Notes: generated from the letters alone by a model not told the origin. Shown: positions 16,668-24,661, counted from the stretch's first letter. The stretch is 40,885 bases of DNA from DAMCAP01 sp032059445 (GCA_032059445.1 DAMCAP010000023.1:1-40885), one strand, 5' to 3'. Program-made: numbers and translations.

Positions 16668-16687
16668 TTTATGCGCATGCGCATAAA
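16668..16687. repeat. Perfect 20-bp palindrome upstream of pyrH
   Basis: TTTATGCGCA followed by its exact complement, positions 16668-16687, 36 bp before the pyrH ATG. It sits inside the predicted transcript, so it could act as an RNA hairpin or as a dyad for a protein. A second AT-rich inverted repeat (ATTAAAAATAT, about 16738-16764) lies further up in the same leader. Confidence 0.75.
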
Positions 16688-16860
16688 AGCAAGCCTATAG
16701 ATTGCTGCTTTATCTATGTAGAGTATGGTGTAAAATGATTAAAAATATCACAAATATTTTTAATTGCGCATTGCCGTAGGCAGCGCAGTTATATTCTATA
16801 AAGCATACAGCAAAATACATCTTGCTCTAAAACAGTTACACTGTTAAAACTATCAAATCT

Positions 16861-16889
16861 ATTTTACACGAATTCACAACGACTGTAAA
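16861..16889 (-). promoter_or_regulatory. pyrH: Promoter of pyrH-frr
   Basis: Minus strand: -35 TTTACA (16884-16889), 17-bp spacer, -10 TAAAAT (16861-16866), each one base off consensus. Transcription would start near 16854, giving a leader of about 222 nt. The rest of the 418-bp gap to tsf holds the leader and the tsf terminator; no protein is apparent. Confidence 0.6.
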
Positions 16890-16989
16890 GTGTTTTAATT
16901 TGAAAAAATCTAAACAGAATGATAAACAAATCGCAATTTTGCAATCTATTCCTTCTCAAAGGCAATCTAAAAGACTTGGCTTACGCACA

Positions 16990-17022
16990 AAAGAGCCGCA
17001 AGAAACTCTCTTGCAGCTCTTT
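16990..17022 (-). terminator. Intrinsic terminator after tsf
   Basis: Minus strand: AAAGAGCTGCAAGA (17009-17022) pairs with TCTTGCGGCTCTTT (16990-17003), 14 bp with one U-G pair and a 5-nt loop, followed by TTGTGCG. It begins about 28 bp beyond the tsf stop. Confidence 0.75.
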
Positions 17023-17049
17023 AAAACGGCGGCAAATGCTCGGTTGAGC

Positions 17050-17961
17050 TTACTTTACCATGTTTGCAACTTCATCAGCGAAGTTATCTTCCTTCTTTTC
17101 GATGCCCTCGCCCTTTTCAAAGCGGACAAACTCTACGATAGAGATATTGCCACCCAGCTCCTTAGCTACGTTTGCAGTATAGTTGGATACGGACAGGGAG
17201 TCATCCTTAATAAACACCTGATCAACCAGACAGTTCTCTTTGTAGTACTTAGCGATACGACCTGCAACCATCTTCTCAGCGATGTTGGCTGGCTTGCCCT
17301 CGTTGATAGCCTGAGCAGTAAGGATCTCTTTTTCCTTATCAAGGATCTCGGATGGTACCTGATCACGGTTGAGGTAAGCAGGGTTAACTGCTGCGATCTG
17401 CAGCGCTACATCCTTAGCATACTCCTTAAACTTCTCAGTACCAGCGATCTCAGGGGTAGTGTCAAACTTAACCATAACGCCGATTCTTCCGCCGCCATGT
17501 ACATAAGTGGTCAGTACACCTTCGTAACGGGTAAAACGTCTAACCTTCATGTTTTCACCGATGGTCAGAATCTTGTCACGCAGCTGCTCCTCAATGGTCA
17601 TGCCGGTTTCATCCTTGCAAACCATCAGAGCGTCTACATCAGCAGGGTTATTGACCAGTACTGCCTTTGCAGCATTGTCAACAAAGCCCATGAAGCTGTC
17701 ATTTTTAGCAACGAAGTCAGTCTCAGCATTGACCTCGATTACTACACCCTGATTTCCGCAAGCGGAAACAAGAGCATAAACTACACCCTCAGCAGCGATT
17801 CTGCCTGCCTTCTTTGCAGCAGCAGCCAGTCCCTTTTCTCTGAGTAACTCTATTGCCTTATCCATGTCGCCGCCCGACTCAGTAAGAGCCTTCTTACAGT
17901 CCATCATTCCGCAGCCGGTTCTTTCACGAAGTGTCTGTACGTCTTTAGCTGTAAAAGCCAT
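17050..17961 (-). CDS. tsf: Translation elongation factor Ts
   Basis: A 303-residue nucleotide-exchange factor for EF-Tu. The N-terminal FTAKDVQTLRERTGCGMMDC with KKALTESGGDMDKAIELLREKG (UBA-like) is the first signature, and GVVIEVNAETDFVAKND (about residues 68-84) the second, containing the TDFV motif that contacts EF-Tu. The start is the ATG at 17961, where GGAGG lies 9-10 bases upstream; 24 extra upstream codons are not family sequence. It follows rpsB by 89 bp, the near-universal arrangement, with a terminator-like hairpin in the gap. It ends in TAA before a terminator. Confidence 0.97.
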   Translation of the reverse strand: MAFTAKDVQTLRERTGCGMMDCKKALTESGGDMDKAIELLREKGLAAAAKKAGRIAAEGVVYALVSACGNQGVVIEVNAETDFVAKNDSFMGFVDNAAKAVLVNNPADVDALMVCKDETGMTIEEQLRDKILTIGENMKVRRFTRYEGVLTTYVHGGGRIGVMVKFDTTPEIAGTEKFKEYAKDVALQIAAVNPAYLNRDQVPSEILDKEKEILTAQAINEGKPANIAEKMVAGRIAKYYKENCLVDQVFIKDDSLSVSNYTANVAKELGGNISIVEFVRFEKGEGIEKKEDNFADEVANMVK

Positions 17962-17996
17962 TTTAATTACCTCCGATTTTATTTTATCTGCAAAAA

Positions 17997-18021
17997 ATGC
18001 CCGAACGAAACGCCCGGGCAT
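17997..18021 (-). terminator. Terminator-like hairpin between rpsB and tsf
   Basis: Minus strand: ATGCCCG (18015-18021) pairs with CGGGCAT (17997-18003) across an 11-nt loop and is followed by TTTTT. It resembles a weak intrinsic terminator inside the rpsB-tsf operon, which would let S2 be made in excess over EF-Ts by partial termination. Confidence 0.55.
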
Positions 18022-18050
18022 CCTTAAAAACAATCTATTGCGCCCAAAAA

Positions 18051-18773
18051 CTACTCAGCGACAGCTGCTTCTTCTGGAGCGGCGTTATCTACGCCCTGCT
18101 TACCTTCGATTACTGCATTTGCCATGGTCTGAGCAATGAGCTTTACTGCTCTGATTGCATCGTCGTTACCGGGGATTATATAGTCAACCTCATCTGGGTC
18201 ACAGTTGGTGTCAACGATTGCAACAACTGGGATACCCAGCTTCTTTGCCTCGGCAACAGCAATCTTCTCCTTGCGTGGGTCAACGACAAACAGTGCGCCA
18301 GGTAGCTTCTTCATTTCCTTGATGCCGCCTAGGAACTTCTCCAGCTTGTCAATCTCCAGGTTGAGCTTGATAACTTCCTTCTTGGGCAGGCGGTCAAAGG
18401 TCCCGTCTACTTCCATCATACGAAGCTGGTTTAAGCGCTCGATTCTGCGACGGATGGTCTTGAAGTTGGTCATCATACCACCCAGCCATCTTGCGTTTAC
18501 ATAGTGGATGCCTGCGCGCTCAGCTTCCTCACGGATAGAGTCGCCAGCCTGCTTCTTGGTACCGACAAACAGTACGGTGTCACCATTAGCAACCACGTCG
18601 CGTACAAACATATACGCCTCTTCGATCATCTTTACAGTCTTCTGTAGGTCGATGATGTAGATACCGTTTCTCTCGGTAAAGATATAAGGTGCCATTTTTG
18701 GGTTCCAGCGGCGGGTCTGATGACCGAAGTGTACACCAGCCTCCAGCAACTCCTTCATTGAAACTACGCCCAT
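18051..18773 (-). CDS. rpsB: 30S ribosomal protein uS2
   Basis: A 240-residue ribosomal protein of the small subunit. MKELLEAGVHFGHQTRRWNPKM at the N-terminus and PGNDDAIRAVKLIAQTMANAV near residue 205 are the two S2 signatures; the coiled-coil insertion ERLNQLRMMEVDGTFDRLPKKE lies between. The acidic C-terminal tail (NAAPEEAAVAE) is typical of Clostridia. AGGAGG is 9 bases before the ATG. It is first in the rpsB-tsf operon, with a consensus-like promoter about 110 bp upstream and a structured leader. It ends in TAG. Confidence 0.98.
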   Translation of the reverse strand: MGVVSMKELLEAGVHFGHQTRRWNPKMAPYIFTERNGIYIIDLQKTVKMIEEAYMFVRDVVANGDTVLFVGTKKQAGDSIREEAERAGIHYVNARWLGGMMTNFKTIRRRIERLNQLRMMEVDGTFDRLPKKEVIKLNLEIDKLEKFLGGIKEMKKLPGALFVVDPRKEKIAVAEAKKLGIPVVAIVDTNCDPDEVDYIIPGNDDAIRAVKLIAQTMANAVIEGKQGVDNAAPEEAAVAE

Positions 18774-18783
18774 TGTAATAATC

Positions 18784-18911
18784 CTCCTAAAGGTTTTTTC
18801 CTCCGCTTTGTTTTATAGCAAGACGCATATCCCGAGCTTCGAGACACCTTTTCCCGCTGCAAAGCGTGTGTTTTGCCGTATTACTATAGCATACTATCAG
18901 ATAATTTGCAA
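18784..18911 (-). promoter_or_regulatory. rpsB: Promoter and structured leader of rpsB
   Basis: Promoter on the minus strand: -35 TTGCAA (18906-18911), 17-bp spacer, extended -10 TGCTATAGT (18883-18888). The leader of about 100 nt can form an outer arm, GCAA...ACGC with GCGT...TTGC, enclosing TCTCGA-AGC-TCGGGA. Such leaders often serve S2 autoregulation, but I cannot assign this one to a known class. Confidence 0.5.
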
Positions 18912-19105
18912 GAGATTTTTAGAAATTATCTAGATTTATTTCCTAAGAGCTGGGCAAATCGCCTATAGGCCCTACAAAATAGCATTTTTATAAAATAACC
19001 CAATCAATACTGCCTGTAACCCACCCTTCAGCTTTGGCCACACATACATGTAGTATAAACCAAAATACAACTCCTAAACCAAAGAGGAAGGCCGCAGCAG
19101 GCAAA

Positions 19106-19369
19106 TTATCTTCGCCTGTTGCGGTCCGGCCCACAGTCGATATTGACCAGAATTGTGTCGTCCCCTATTACTTTGATGTCACACCAGCGGATGATTCGAT
19201 CTTTCTCCCGCCCAAACAGCCCAAAAAAACGATACCTGCCATATATAATTATAGCAGAGATTCGGGCATTTGTAATATCTACTTCAAAATCGCCTACACA
19301 TCCGAGTCTGCATCCGTTACGCACGTTGATCACATCTTTACACCGAAGATCATTTGCCCTGCAATACAT
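19106..19369 (-). CDS. YlmC/YmxH-family PRC-barrel sporulation-associated protein
   Basis: An 87-residue single PRC-barrel domain. The protein starts MYCRANDLRCKDVINVRNGCRLG and contains VGDFEVDITNARISAIII and YRFFGLFGREKDRIIRW, closely matching the YlmC/YmxH family of spore-forming Firmicutes, whose molecular role is not settled. The start is the ATG at 19369: GAGGAGG lies 7 bases upstream and itself encodes part of a longer reading. The tail CGPDRNRRR is basic. A hairpin of CCGCA-CAGGC arms straddles the stop codon. Its presence suggests that the organism belongs to an endospore-forming lineage. The ORF is isolated between rpsB and the symporter gene. Confidence 0.82.
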   Translation of the reverse strand: MYCRANDLRCKDVINVRNGCRLGCVGDFEVDITNARISAIIIYGRYRFFGLFGREKDRIIRWCDIKVIGDDTILVNIDCGPDRNRRR

Positions 19370-19593
19370 TTTGCACCTCCTCATCGTATAGTATATGTAT
19401 CAGCTTAAGGCTGTGATTTGTTATCATAAATCGGTGCCAACCTTGGTCGTCTGGCTTATTCCTACCGATTATCATCAATAATCTAAGAAGAAATGCAAAA
19501 ACACCTAGTATATTATATGTGACTTGCGTAATTTGTTCTCGTAGTTCTTTATATCCCCGGCCTGATTTGCAAATCACTAAAATAGATAACAAC

Positions 19594-19626
19594 AAGGGCA
19601 GTTATCAAAAAATGATAACTGCCCTT
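19594..19626 (-). terminator. Intrinsic terminator after the AGCS symporter gene
   Basis: A perfect 14-bp stem (AAGGGCAGTTATCA at 19594-19607 with 19613-19626) and a short A/T loop, followed on the minus strand by TTGTTGTTATCTATTTT. It lies 42 bp beyond the stop codon. The 200 bp between it and ylmC hold only a doubtful 81-codon ORF. Confidence 0.8.
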
Positions 19627-19668
19627 AAAACATCCTAAATGTTTGAGATCATGAAGTTTATTGCTATA

Positions 19669-21045
19669 TTAGTCCTTTTTGCCAGCATGGATCTTATCAA
19701 AGTCTTTTGACAGCTTAGCAACAACACCGCCGAGTGCAAGGAGACCCAACAGGTTGGGGATAACCATCAGGCCGTTAAACATATCAGAAAGCTCCCAAAC
19801 GATATCTACCTTGAGGTAAGAACCAAGCACAACAAACAGACAAACGATCACTGCATAAGGCTTAACTGCCTTCTTGCCAAAGAGATAGATAATATTGGCT
19901 TCACCAAAAAAATACCAGCCAATGATGGTGGAGAAGGCAAAGAACAACAAGCAGATTGCGATAAAGACGTTACCAAAAGAGCCCATTACGGAGGAGAATG
20001 CGGCCTGTGTCAGGGCAATTGCCTTGAGAGAGCCGTCGGGTGTGAGCACACCAGTGGTAAGTATTACAAATGCAGTAAGGTTGAGGATAATAAAGGTATC
20101 GATAAATACGCTGATGATTGCTACAGTACCCTGCTCACAAGGATGCTTTACGCGTGCAATCGCATGAGCATGAGGAGTAGAACCCATACCAGCCTCATTG
20201 GAGAATAGACCTCTCGCAACGCCCTGACGCATAGCCATCTGTACGGTAGCACCTACTACACCGCCTGCCAGAGCCTGAGGGGCAAACGCGCCTACAATGA
20301 TCTGTCTGAAAGCGTCGGGGAGGTAAGAAATACGGGTGATGATGATAAAGAGAGAGCCTACGATATAAAACAGCGCCATTAGTGGTACAATCAGCTCAGT
20401 AAAGGATGCAATACGCTTAACGCCACCAACTACAACGAAGAAAGCCATAAGCGCTACTACAATACCTACATACAGTGGATTCACATTAAAAGCTGTGCTA
20501 AATGCGCCACCGATGGAGTTGGACTGTACCATGTTGCCCATGAAGCCCAGTGCTAGGATGATGAAAATCGAGAAAGCACCAGCCAGCACCTTACCAAAAG
20601 TGCCTTTAAAAGCTTCTCTGATGTAGTAAACAGGTCCACCTGTTACAGAGCCGTCGCTGGATGTCTGCTTATACTGCTGAGCCAGTGTGGCCTCACCATA
20701 GATAGTAGCCATGCCAAAAAATGCGGAAACCCACATCCAAAAAATCGCGCCTGGACCACCTACTGCAATAGCAGAAGCAGCACCTGCAAGGTTACCGGTA
20801 CCGACCTGAGCGGCAATTGCTGTAGCAAGAGCCTGGAAGGAAGACATACCGCCGTCCTGTGCATTCTTGTCTTTCTTCTTAAAAAGATCGCCAAACACAT
20901 GTAGGAAGCCAGCCTTAAACTGCCTGATTTGGACAAACTTTAATTTGAATGTGAAGTATATACCAGTACCACAAAGCAAAATCAGCAATACTGAGTTCCA
21001 CATCCAATTATTGATCGTTTGCACAAAAGAAATTAAATTCTCCAT
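19669..21045 (-). CDS. Sodium:alanine/glycine symporter, AGCS family
   Basis: A 458-residue membrane protein of the alanine or glycine:cation symporter family (AgcS/DagA/AlsT), which imports small neutral amino acids with Na+ or H+. About eleven hydrophobic helices are visible. AAQVGTGNLAGAASAIAVGGPGAIFWMWVSAFFGMAT (central portion) and EATLAQQYK form the family signature, and GLFSNEAGMGSTPHAHA near residue 275 is the second conserved block. The ATG is preceded by AGGAGG. It is a single-gene unit with a near-consensus promoter and a terminator. A Na+ symporter fits with an Rnf complex that may pump Na+, but the coupling ion is not shown by the sequence. Confidence 0.93.
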   Translation of the reverse strand: MENLISFVQTINNWMWNSVLLILLCGTGIYFTFKLKFVQIRQFKAGFLHVFGDLFKKKDKNAQDGGMSSFQALATAIAAQVGTGNLAGAASAIAVGGPGAIFWMWVSAFFGMATIYGEATLAQQYKQTSSDGSVTGGPVYYIREAFKGTFGKVLAGAFSIFIILALGFMGNMVQSNSIGGAFSTAFNVNPLYVGIVVALMAFFVVVGGVKRIASFTELIVPLMALFYIVGSLFIIITRISYLPDAFRQIIVGAFAPQALAGGVVGATVQMAMRQGVARGLFSNEAGMGSTPHAHAIARVKHPCEQGTVAIISVFIDTFIILNLTAFVILTTGVLTPDGSLKAIALTQAAFSSVMGSFGNVFIAICLLFFAFSTIIGWYFFGEANIIYLFGKKAVKPYAVIVCLFVVLGSYLKVDIVWELSDMFNGLMVIPNLLGLLALGGVVAKLSKDFDKIHAGKKD

Positions 21046-21074
21046 TTTAATCCTCCTAGATTTTCTTTGCTCTA

Positions 21075-21103
21075 AATATACTATGTTGTTATAAAAATGT
21101 CAA
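21075..21103 (-). promoter_or_regulatory. Strong promoter of the AGCS symporter gene
   Basis: Minus strand: -35 TTGACA (21098-21103, perfect), 17-bp spacer, -10 TATATT (21075-21080). Transcription starts about 23 bp before the ATG region. The remaining AT-rich gap to 21409 holds nothing I can support; a TTGACA near 21254 on the plus strand has no matching -10 and no gene behind it. Confidence 0.75.
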
Positions 21104-21409
21104 CACAATTTATTTATTTTCTGACTCTATTATATTAATAATTTATGACTTTGAAGAACTAAAGCAGAGGCATAAATTAATAATGTGTGAACAATATTAA
21201 ATACACTAATAATTATGCATAAGAATTAGATATTTATCCGCACAGAAAATCACTTGACATAATATATAAATAACCGATTGTTTCTTTGGCAAATAAAATA
21301 AAAATTAAACTATGTTTATTATGTTACCACTTTAAATTAGTTAACTGCTGTAGATTAAAGCAATTCAATAACTGTGCTCCTATGGCGGGCAACTGACCAT
21401 CCACTGTTC

Positions 21410-22729
21410 CTACAACCTCCAGTACGTATATCCCGCCTTTATGAGGCTCTCCTTTGGCAGGATCCCCTTAACGTCAATCACAACCCTTTGGTTCTTAGGA
21501 GTATCACCAAAGAAACGATCGATGTCACATTTATTTAAGGCACGATATTTTCGGTGGGCGACAGCGACAATGAGACAATTGATATTTGTAATCTCGTTGG
21601 TGGTCGTAAGCCTAAAGGGTAGCAACAAGGTACTTTCTACTTCCTCTAGTACATCATCACTAACCGACGGTGATATGCCGTACTGCTTAAGCCTAGTAAT
21701 AATATCAAATACTTTAGAGTTACGCATATCAGGGCAGTTTTCTTTAAATGTAAGCCCCAGGATTGCCACGCGAGCCTGACTGGAACGGATCCCTGCCAAT
21801 ATCAGATTTTTTATCACCCGATCCGCTACAAATAGTCCCATAGAATCATTAATCTTTCGCCCGGCACTAAGCAGCGGTGAGCTGATACCCATTTTTTCTG
21901 CTTGATAAATGAAGTAATAAGGGTCTACTCCAATACAATGCCCTCCCACCAGACCGGGCCTAAAGCCTAAGGCATTCCACTTGGTATCCATAGCACCTAG
22001 CACTTCGCTGGTATCAATCCCCAGATGCTCCAGCATAATTGCCAGTTCATTGGCAAAGGCAATATTGACATCACGCTGGCTGTTTTCTGCCAGTTTGGCT
22101 GCTTCTGCTACTTTGATGGAGGATACCGGATAAATGCCACCCTTGGTAATTGAAGCATAGATTTTGCCTACCTGCTCAAGGATTTGTCCGTTACAGGCAG
22201 AAACAATTTTTACAATATTGGAGATAGTATTTACCTTGTCTCCCGGGTTTATGCGCTCAGGTGAGTAACCTACCCCAAAATCCCGTTGATATTCTAGGCC
22301 CGAAGCTTTTACTAAAATCGGTACACACACCTCTTCCGTCACCCCCGGATACACCGTTGATTCAAAGATGATTATCGCTCCCTTATTCATCTGCTGCCCA
22401 ATTGTCCTACATGCGTTTTCTAGCATACTTAGGTCGGGAGTTTTATTTTCATGGATGGGGGTGGGTACTGTTACTATGTACACCATTGCCTGTTTTAGGT
22501 CATTTTCATCCTCAGTAAAGTAAATGCGACTGGATTTTAGAGCTGCGTCCCCTATTTCTTTTGTCACATCTTTACCATTTTTGTAGCTGTTTATACGGAC
22601 TTTATCTATATCGTAGCCAATTACCTTCATTTTGTTGCTGAGTGCATGTGCCAAAGGCAGCCCTACATAGCCCAGCCCCACCACACACAGCTTCTCTCTG
22701 CCCTCCGTTAGCTCTTTAAACAAGTCCAT
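21410..22729 (-). CDS. UDP-sugar 6-dehydrogenase (TviB/WecC-like nucleotide-sugar dehydrogenase)
   Basis: A 439-residue NAD-dependent dehydrogenase that oxidises a UDP-sugar, probably UDP-GlcNAc, UDP-GalNAc or UDP-ManNAc, to the uronate for surface polysaccharide. The Rossmann motif is VVGLGYVGLPLA (residues 16-27), followed by TVPTPI, ESTVYPG (conserved), GYSPERINPGDK and the catalytic cysteine in GGHCIGVDPYY (near 261); the C-terminal UDP-binding domain has GLTFKENCPDMRNSK. ENK in place of longer loops and the SPERINPGDK stretch resemble TviB/WbpA/CapL-type enzymes rather than UDP-glucose dehydrogenase. The start is the ATG at 22729, with GGAGG 8 bases upstream. No other polysaccharide genes surround it, so the substrate is uncertain. 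Confidence 0.88.
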   Translation of the reverse strand: MDLFKELTEGREKLCVVGLGYVGLPLAHALSNKMKVIGYDIDKVRINSYKNGKDVTKEIGDAALKSSRIYFTEDENDLKQAMVYIVTVPTPIHENKTPDLSMLENACRTIGQQMNKGAIIIFESTVYPGVTEEVCVPILVKASGLEYQRDFGVGYSPERINPGDKVNTISNIVKIVSACNGQILEQVGKIYASITKGGIYPVSSIKVAEAAKLAENSQRDVNIAFANELAIMLEHLGIDTSEVLGAMDTKWNALGFRPGLVGGHCIGVDPYYFIYQAEKMGISSPLLSAGRKINDSMGLFVADRVIKNLILAGIRSSQARVAILGLTFKENCPDMRNSKVFDIITRLKQYGISPSVSDDVLEEVESTLLLPFRLTTTNEITNINCLIVAVAHRKYRALNKCDIDRFFGDTPKNQRVVIDVKGILPKESLIKAGYTYWRL

Positions 22730-22818
22730 ATCTTTCCTCCAAACGCATTCATAGTGATAAATACTATGCATAATGCTGCGGGTCTATTACACCATCATTG
22801 TTGCTATGAGATACAAAA

Positions 22819-22843
22819 ATCGCTCCGGACAAGCCGAAGCGAT
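22819..22843 (-). terminator. Intrinsic terminator after dinB
   Basis: Minus strand: ATCGCTTCGG pairs with CCGGAGCGAT (10 bp, one U-G pair, 5-nt loop), followed by TTTTTGT. It lies about 48 bp after the dinB stop. Confidence 0.8.
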
Positions 22844-22890
22844 CAATTTATCTCAAATTTTCTCATTTTTTAAAGGATGTGCTTCTCGTG

Positions 22891-24090
22891 CTATTCAATC
22901 CCCAGATCATTGTCTATTAGCGACCCATGGCGGATTACACTTGTGCCGTACTTGCTGCGAAGCTTGTCAAGGGATTTGTCAAGCGCCTCTGCCTTAAGAT
23001 CCTGCTGCGCTTCTCCAAAAAGGTTGAGCTGCACTCCCTGCTCCTCTTTGGCAATTCCAATACCGGTAATGGTCAGCATACGAATAGGCTGACCAGATAT
23101 CCAGTTGCTGTTGATGATCTCGAGTGCAGTATCATAGAGCTTCTGGCTTGAATCAGTAGGCAACAGCAGGCCCTTTTGGCGATCAATCACCTCAAAGTCA
23201 GGGTTTTTAATGGTAACTTGTACCCCCTGACATTTTAGCCCGTGCTTGCGCATCCTGCTGCCCACCATCTCCGACAATGCCCGCACACCAGCTTTAATAT
23301 CTTCAGCCGTATTGAGATTTCTCTTAAAAGTCATGCCATTGCCTACTGATTTAACCTCTTCATGGGCATCAAACCTCTTGACGGGCTCATCGTCTAGACC
23401 GTTGGCATAGCTATAGAGTTGCTCCCCCTGCTTGCCGAAGAGCTCTGTAAGCCAGTCCTCATCCATCGCTGCAAGCTGGCCGATGGTGGAGATCCCCAGG
23501 AACTTAAGCCGCTGCGCAGTTTTTTTGCCTACATATAGCAGATCACTGACGGGTAAGGGGTGGAGAATCTTCTTGTAATTCTCTCGGGTAATGACAGTGG
23601 TAGCATCCGGCTTCTTGTAATCGCTGCCAAGCTTCGCAAACACCTTATTAAAGGATACGCCAATCGATACAGTCAGCTGATACTCCTCTCTTATCAACTT
23701 CCTGATGGTATCGGCTATCTGCTCTCCACAGCCAAAAAGCGCCTGACTACCTGTAACATCCAGCCAGGATTCATCGATCCCAAATGGCTCTACCTGATCG
23801 GTAAACCTGCTATAAATCTCATTGACCAGCATGGAGTAGTGAGCATATTTATGGTGGTTAGGCGGCACGACACACAGATCAGGGCATTTACGCATCGCCT
23901 GCCAGATTGCTTCGCCGGTAAGCACGCCTTGTTTTTTGGCAAGCTCATTTTTGGCAAGTATTACACCATGGCGGTTTTCGGGGCTGCCACCCACTGCCAT
24001 AGGCTTATCCTTTAGCTCAGGATGTGACAAAGCCTCTACCGACGCATAAAATCCATTTAGATCACAATGCAGGATCACCCTGTCCTTCAT
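22891..24090 (-). CDS. dinB: DNA polymerase IV (Y-family translesion polymerase)
   Basis: A 399-residue Y-family polymerase. LHCDLNGFYASVEAL (residues 8-22) holds the first catalytic aspartate and the steric-gate region, GIDESWLDVTG (about 103-113) the second acidic pair; a helix-hairpin-helix stretch lies around LYVGKKTAQRLKFLGISTIGQLA, and the little-finger domain follows. The C-terminus contains GVQLNLFGEA, where QLNLF looks like a beta-clamp-binding motif. AAAGG precedes the ATG. It has its own promoter (24123-24151); I do not see a clear LexA box overlapping it, so SOS control is not shown. It ends in TAA before a terminator. Confidence 0.95.
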   Translation of the reverse strand: MKDRVILHCDLNGFYASVEALSHPELKDKPMAVGGSPENRHGVILAKNELAKKQGVLTGEAIWQAMRKCPDLCVVPPNHHKYAHYSMLVNEIYSRFTDQVEPFGIDESWLDVTGSQALFGCGEQIADTIRKLIREEYQLTVSIGVSFNKVFAKLGSDYKKPDATTVITRENYKKILHPLPVSDLLYVGKKTAQRLKFLGISTIGQLAAMDEDWLTELFGKQGEQLYSYANGLDDEPVKRFDAHEEVKSVGNGMTFKRNLNTAEDIKAGVRALSEMVGSRMRKHGLKCQGVQVTIKNPDFEVIDRQKGLLLPTDSSQKLYDTALEIINSNWISGQPIRMLTITGIGIAKEEQGVQLNLFGEAQQDLKAEALDKSLDKLRSKYGTSVIRHGSLIDNDLGIE

Positions 24091-24122
24091 CCTTTCACCA
24101 CCTCATCATTGCTTTTACAGAT

Positions 24123-24151
24123 ATTATACACTGATCTTCCATTACTTACAA
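24123..24151 (-). promoter_or_regulatory. dinB: Promoter of dinB
   Basis: Minus strand: -35 TTGTAA (24146-24151), 17-bp spacer, -10 TATAAT (24123-24128). It is divergent from the promoter of the DUF3592 gene, with 35 bp between the two -35 elements. Confidence 0.65.
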
Positions 24152-24186
24152 TCCGCAGGATTTTCGCGCTTATATAACGCTTTTCA

Positions 24187-24215
24187 TTGAATTTCGCCCT
24201 GCTTTATGCTATGAT
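24187..24215 (+). promoter_or_regulatory. Promoter of the DUF3592-HAD gene pair
   Basis: Plus strand: -35 TTGAAT (24187-24192), 17-bp spacer, extended -10 TGCTATGAT (24210-24215). It is followed by an imperfect GCGG-TACTAAG-CCGC hairpin in the leader. Confidence 0.65.
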
Positions 24216-24258
24216 AATACTGCGGTACTAAGCCGCAATAATGCAAAGGATGTAATGT

Positions 24259-24645
24259 ATGAACTTTATTAACTTTATACTTGGTCTCATGGGGCTGTCC
24301 TTTTTTTTGTCAGGGATAGGATTTTGGTATTACAACCACAAGAATATCCAGAGCAGCCTACGTGTGACCGCAACCGTACACGAAATTGCTGAAAAAAGAA
24401 AATCTGACAACTCCCCCGTTTTATATTATCCGGTATTTCGATTTTACACCGAAAGCAGACTCAGACAGATCACCTATCACATAGGCTACAAACAGCCTCC
24501 CTACAAAGCCGGAGATCAGATAGAGATCCTCTACTTCCCTTCTCAAGAGGCCACTTTAATCTGCGATGATAGGACGAATCTAAAGCTTACTGCGGTTTTC
24601 CTGCTCATTGGCGCGGTGATGCTGGCACTGTGCTTTATAATATAA
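24259..24645 (+). CDS. DUF3592-type small membrane protein
   Basis: A 128-residue protein with an N-terminal hydrophobic helix (about residues 4-24) and a C-terminal one (about 108-128), enclosing a soluble beta-rich part: VTATVHEIAEKRKSDNSPVLYYPVFRFYTE, then GDQIEILYFPSQEATL. This helix-domain-helix layout, with V-x-A-x-V, YPVFxF and G-x-x-I-x-I-x-Y-x-P motifs, is that of DUF3592 proteins, which have no established function. AAAGGA lies 8 bases before the chosen ATG at 24259; another ATG four bases earlier is out of frame. It is followed after 16 bp by the HAD gene in what appears to be a two-gene operon. Confidence 0.75.
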   Translation: MNFINFILGLMGLSFFLSGIGFWYYNHKNIQSSLRVTATVHEIAEKRKSDNSPVLYYPVFRFYTESRLRQITYHIGYKQPPYKAGDQIEILYFPSQEATLICDDRTNLKLTAVFLLIGAVMLALCFII

Positions 24646-24661
24646 AATTAGGAGAAGCACA

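Noticed and set aside
16900..17847. A plus-strand ORF of 315 codons antisense to tsf
   Set aside because: It overlaps tsf, whose protein is unmistakable, over most of its length; it starts at a non-ATG codon without ribosome site and its sequence has no family resemblance. It is a shadow of tsf codon usage.
19385..19420. A CATATACTA box before ylmC that resembles the -10 of late sporulation sigma factors
   Set aside because: No -35 element fits at the correct distance, and the pattern is short and AT-rich, so it is not called a promoter.
19350..19595. An 81-codon minus-strand ORF between the symporter gene and ylmC
   Set aside because: It overlaps the start of ylmC, runs over the symporter terminator, has no ribosome site and looks like no protein family; the region more likely holds the ylmC promoter.
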